Origin: a virus
Length of the DNA stretch: 26,570 nucleotides
Strand: one strand, 5' to 3'
Virus record (IMG/VR): IMGVR_UViG_3300029319_000410
Coordinates: 1 to 26,570 of that record
Position 1 is the stretch's first letter, and the number at the start of each line of letters is the position of its first letter. The notes beneath the pieces were generated by a model that did not search any database, was not told where the DNA came from, and was given only the letters and a program-made list of their open reading frames with translations. Shown here piece after piece: positions 25,173 to 26,570 of the stretch. A program made the translations under genes and the position numbers.

Positions 25173-25431
25173 CTTGTGTCTCCTCTTCAAATATCCCATC
25201 TAAAGATAATTGAATTTGTTTTAATTGTTCAAAGAAAAAACCAGTTTCATCATCTGATTCGTAATGTCCTTTCGAATCAACAAGTTTCATTTTTTCTGTT
25301 GAAAATTTTACAACTTGTTGTATCTGTAAAATTAATTCTTCATATTGTGTTATTCTTCGTAATGAATAATATACCAATACAGATGTAAAAATACTAATTA
25401 TAAAAAACAATATTGTTAAACCTACCCACAT
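25153..25431 (-). CDS. Small membrane-anchored protein, 92 aa
   Basis: Residues 3-24 form one strongly hydrophobic helix followed by R25-R26, which by the positive-inside rule places the rest in the cytoplasm. An amphipathic helix (27-50) leads to the conserved-looking V-D-S-K-G-H-Y-E-S-D-D-E-T-G-F-F-F-E (51-68), and an acidic tail. I recall similar small proteins, a single N-terminal helix plus a D-D-x-x-G-x-x-F motif, in marine T4-like phages next to gp55, but no function is known to me. AGGAGAT supports the start. It sits 9 nt after the HD-domain gene and overlaps gp55, so the three are probably one transcript. A role at the inner membrane, such as replication anchoring, would be speculation. 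Confidence 0.78.
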   Translation of the reverse strand: MWVGLTILFFIISIFTSVLVYYSLRRITQYEELILQIQQVVKFSTEKMKLVDSKGHYESDDETGFFFEQLKQIQLSLDGIFEEETQDAKKES

Positions 25432-25440
25432 ACTAATCTC

Positions 25441-26166
25441 CTAATTAAATAACTCGTCAAACTTAGCTTTCATATTGTCTATTTGTTCTTTTGGAACTTC
25501 TTTGTGTTTTGTTACACCCTCATCTGAATGTTCCTCTTCACCTTGTAACCAAGTTTGTTTTTCACAGATTGTTGATAACCAATCACCAAAGTGAACTATT
25601 GAACCAAGAACGTGTCTTGTATCTACATAAGATTTAAAATAAGTTTCAGCTGCTGGGTCAAATAAACCATCAGCACATAAGATAGCCTTATAAACATGTG
25701 GATTAACATCAATGTGATATTTAGATAATAACCATAAAGCTCTATCATGAACAGTCATATAATCTAAATCTTTATTATGTGTATACCACTCTTTAAGTTT
25801 TTTTCTTCTCCAATCATCAGTTTGATATTTATAATAAGGTTGTGTTCCATCACCAAGTTTACCTAAATCATGAAACATAGCTGCCAATACCACATCTGAA
25901 TCTGAATGAATTACTTCAACTCCGTTTAATTCATATTGTCTTTTAATCATAAGTGAATTTTTAATTACATGTAAAACATGGTCAAGATAACCACCTTTAA
26001 AACAATTATGATAATTAGGTCTACCTGATGCTGGTGCAGTTTTATATTCTGTTTCAAAGTCATTGTGTAACTTTAAAATATTTTCTTTCTGTTTACCTTC
26101 GAAATGTTCATCAATAATTGACATCAACTCATTCCAATTGTTATCCATTTGTTCTTGATTTATCAT
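25441..26166 (-). CDS. HD-domain metal-dependent phosphohydrolase
   Basis: The four metal-binding residues of the HD superfamily appear in order: H63 (in L-D-H-V-L-H-V), H99-D100 (in M-F-H-D-L-G-K-L-G) and D195 (in H-F-G-D-W-L-S-T), with K103 after the HD pair. HD proteins are hydrolases of nucleotides or phosphodiesters; the substrate cannot be told from the sequence. At 241 aa it is a single-domain enzyme with no nucleotidyltransferase or synthetase part. The start codon overlaps the upstream stop (ATGA), with GGAGA about 9 nt before. It lies ahead of the membrane protein and gp55 in the non-structural cluster, so nucleotide metabolism or control during infection is plausible. A regulatory nucleotide hydrolase is an alternative. 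Confidence 0.87.
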   Translation of the reverse strand: MINQEQMDNNWNELMSIIDEHFEGKQKENILKLHNDFETEYKTAPASGRPNYHNCFKGGYLDHVLHVIKNSLMIKRQYELNGVEVIHSDSDVVLAAMFHDLGKLGDGTQPYYKYQTDDWRRKKLKEWYTHNKDLDYMTVHDRALWLLSKYHIDVNPHVYKAILCADGLFDPAAETYFKSYVDTRHVLGSIVHFGDWLSTICEKQTWLQGEEEHSDEGVTKHKEVPKEQIDNMKAKFDELFN

Positions 26167-26570
26167 CTTCCAACTTCTCCTAAATATTTATCTTTTGCCT
26201 GTTCATAAGTTAAGCCAAATAACTTATCCCAAAAATGTAATTCTGATATTATTTTATTATCAGATTTTAGTTTATTAAATCTTTTTTCTGCTTTTGGTTT
26301 CCACCATTCAGATATTAAATTATTATAATATACGAAATCCTGCCTTAATTTCAAAGAACTTTTTTTAATATTGTTTTGTAAAAAATCATTTGTGTTTTCA
26401 TAGAATGAACAAAAGTATACTCCTCTTTTTTTATCACTCTGATAATCTTTTAATTTTAATTCACATTCTTTAAAAACTCTAATATCTAAGTTAGACCTTA
26501 CTTTTCTTTTTTCACCAAAATATTCTTCCCATACTCGTATCATTTCTTTTGGAAGTTTTAAAGGAATCTT
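26163..26570 (-). CDS. Unknown protein, 5' end cut by right window edge
   Basis: At least 135 codons are open: the reading frame continues without a stop from the ATG at 26543 to the window edge, encoding K-I-P-L-K-L-P-K-E before that methionine. The ATG at 26543 has no clear ribosome site, so the true start probably lies outside. The product is basic and rich in Lys, Trp and aromatic residues, with R-V-W-E-E-Y-F-G, a central R-G-V-Y-F-C-S-F-Y and a C-terminal helix F-G-L-T-Y-E-Q-A-K-D-K-Y. No family is recognised. Its TGA overlaps the HD-gene start, so the two are translationally coupled. Confidence 0.65.
   Translation of the reverse strand, partial: KIPLKLPKEMIRVWEEYFGEKRKVRSNLDIRVFKECELKLKDYQSDKKRGVYFCSFYENTNDFLQNNIKKSSLKLRQDFVYYNNLISEWWKPKAEKRFNKLKSDNKIISELHFWDKLFGLTYEQAKDKYLGEVGR

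Noticed and set aside
1-26570. Homing endonucleases, introns, tRNAs, CRISPR or IS elements
   Set aside because: No interrupted genes, GIY-YIG or HNH motifs, cloverleaf-like segments, repeat-spacer patterns or terminal inverted repeats were found by reading.

Overview
This is an AT-rich (roughly 30% GC by eye) piece of a T4-like, contractile-tailed bacteriophage genome. Every gene I can support lies on the minus strand, so transcription runs from high to low coordinates. The phage assignment rests on recognisable T4-type proteins: late sigma factor gp55, a gp5-like baseplate hub/needle protein, gp25 and gp6. The tightly packed minus-strand genes, strong AGGAG-type ribosome sites, low GC and calcium-loop-rich adhesin-like proteins suggest a marine T4-like phage. 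The host cannot be read from the sequence. A SAR11-type alphaproteobacterium or a marine Bacteroidota would both be possible; this is inference only.

Layout in transcription order: (1) 26570-24471, a non-structural cluster: an unknown gene cut by the window edge, an HD-domain phosphohydrolase, a small membrane-anchored protein, and the late sigma factor gp55, ending at a clear intrinsic terminator (about 24436-24463). (2) A 10-bp tandem repeat and a candidate late promoter (24397-24415). (3) 24374-2906, the baseplate module: a 134-aa helical protein, gp5-like hub, two small unknown proteins, gp25, gp6, and then, where T4 has gp7-gp12, five proteins of a different make: a 373-aa DNRLRE-like protein, a 551-aa LamG protein, two related giants (1500 and 1019 aa) and an 1897-aa protein with two LamG-like domains around a segment resembling P2 gpI. 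(4) A second copy of the same 19-nt promoter-like element (2860-2878). (5) 2832-94, three structural genes (232, 375 and 294 aa), followed at the left edge by the start of a RuvC-like gene.

How the genes may work together: gp55 is probably made first and redirects host RNA polymerase to late promoters, plausibly the two identical elements seen here, which head the two structural operons. gp5, gp25 and gp6 give the conserved baseplate core. The five large downstream proteins probably build the wedge periphery and receptor-binding apparatus. They carry carbohydrate-binding-type folds (LamG, PKD, DNRLRE) and a recurrent DxDxDG calcium-loop motif. Many junctions are TAATG overlaps or gaps of a few bases, which suggests translational coupling. 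There is no gene-free stretch over 100 bases, and I found no tRNA, IS element or CRISPR array.
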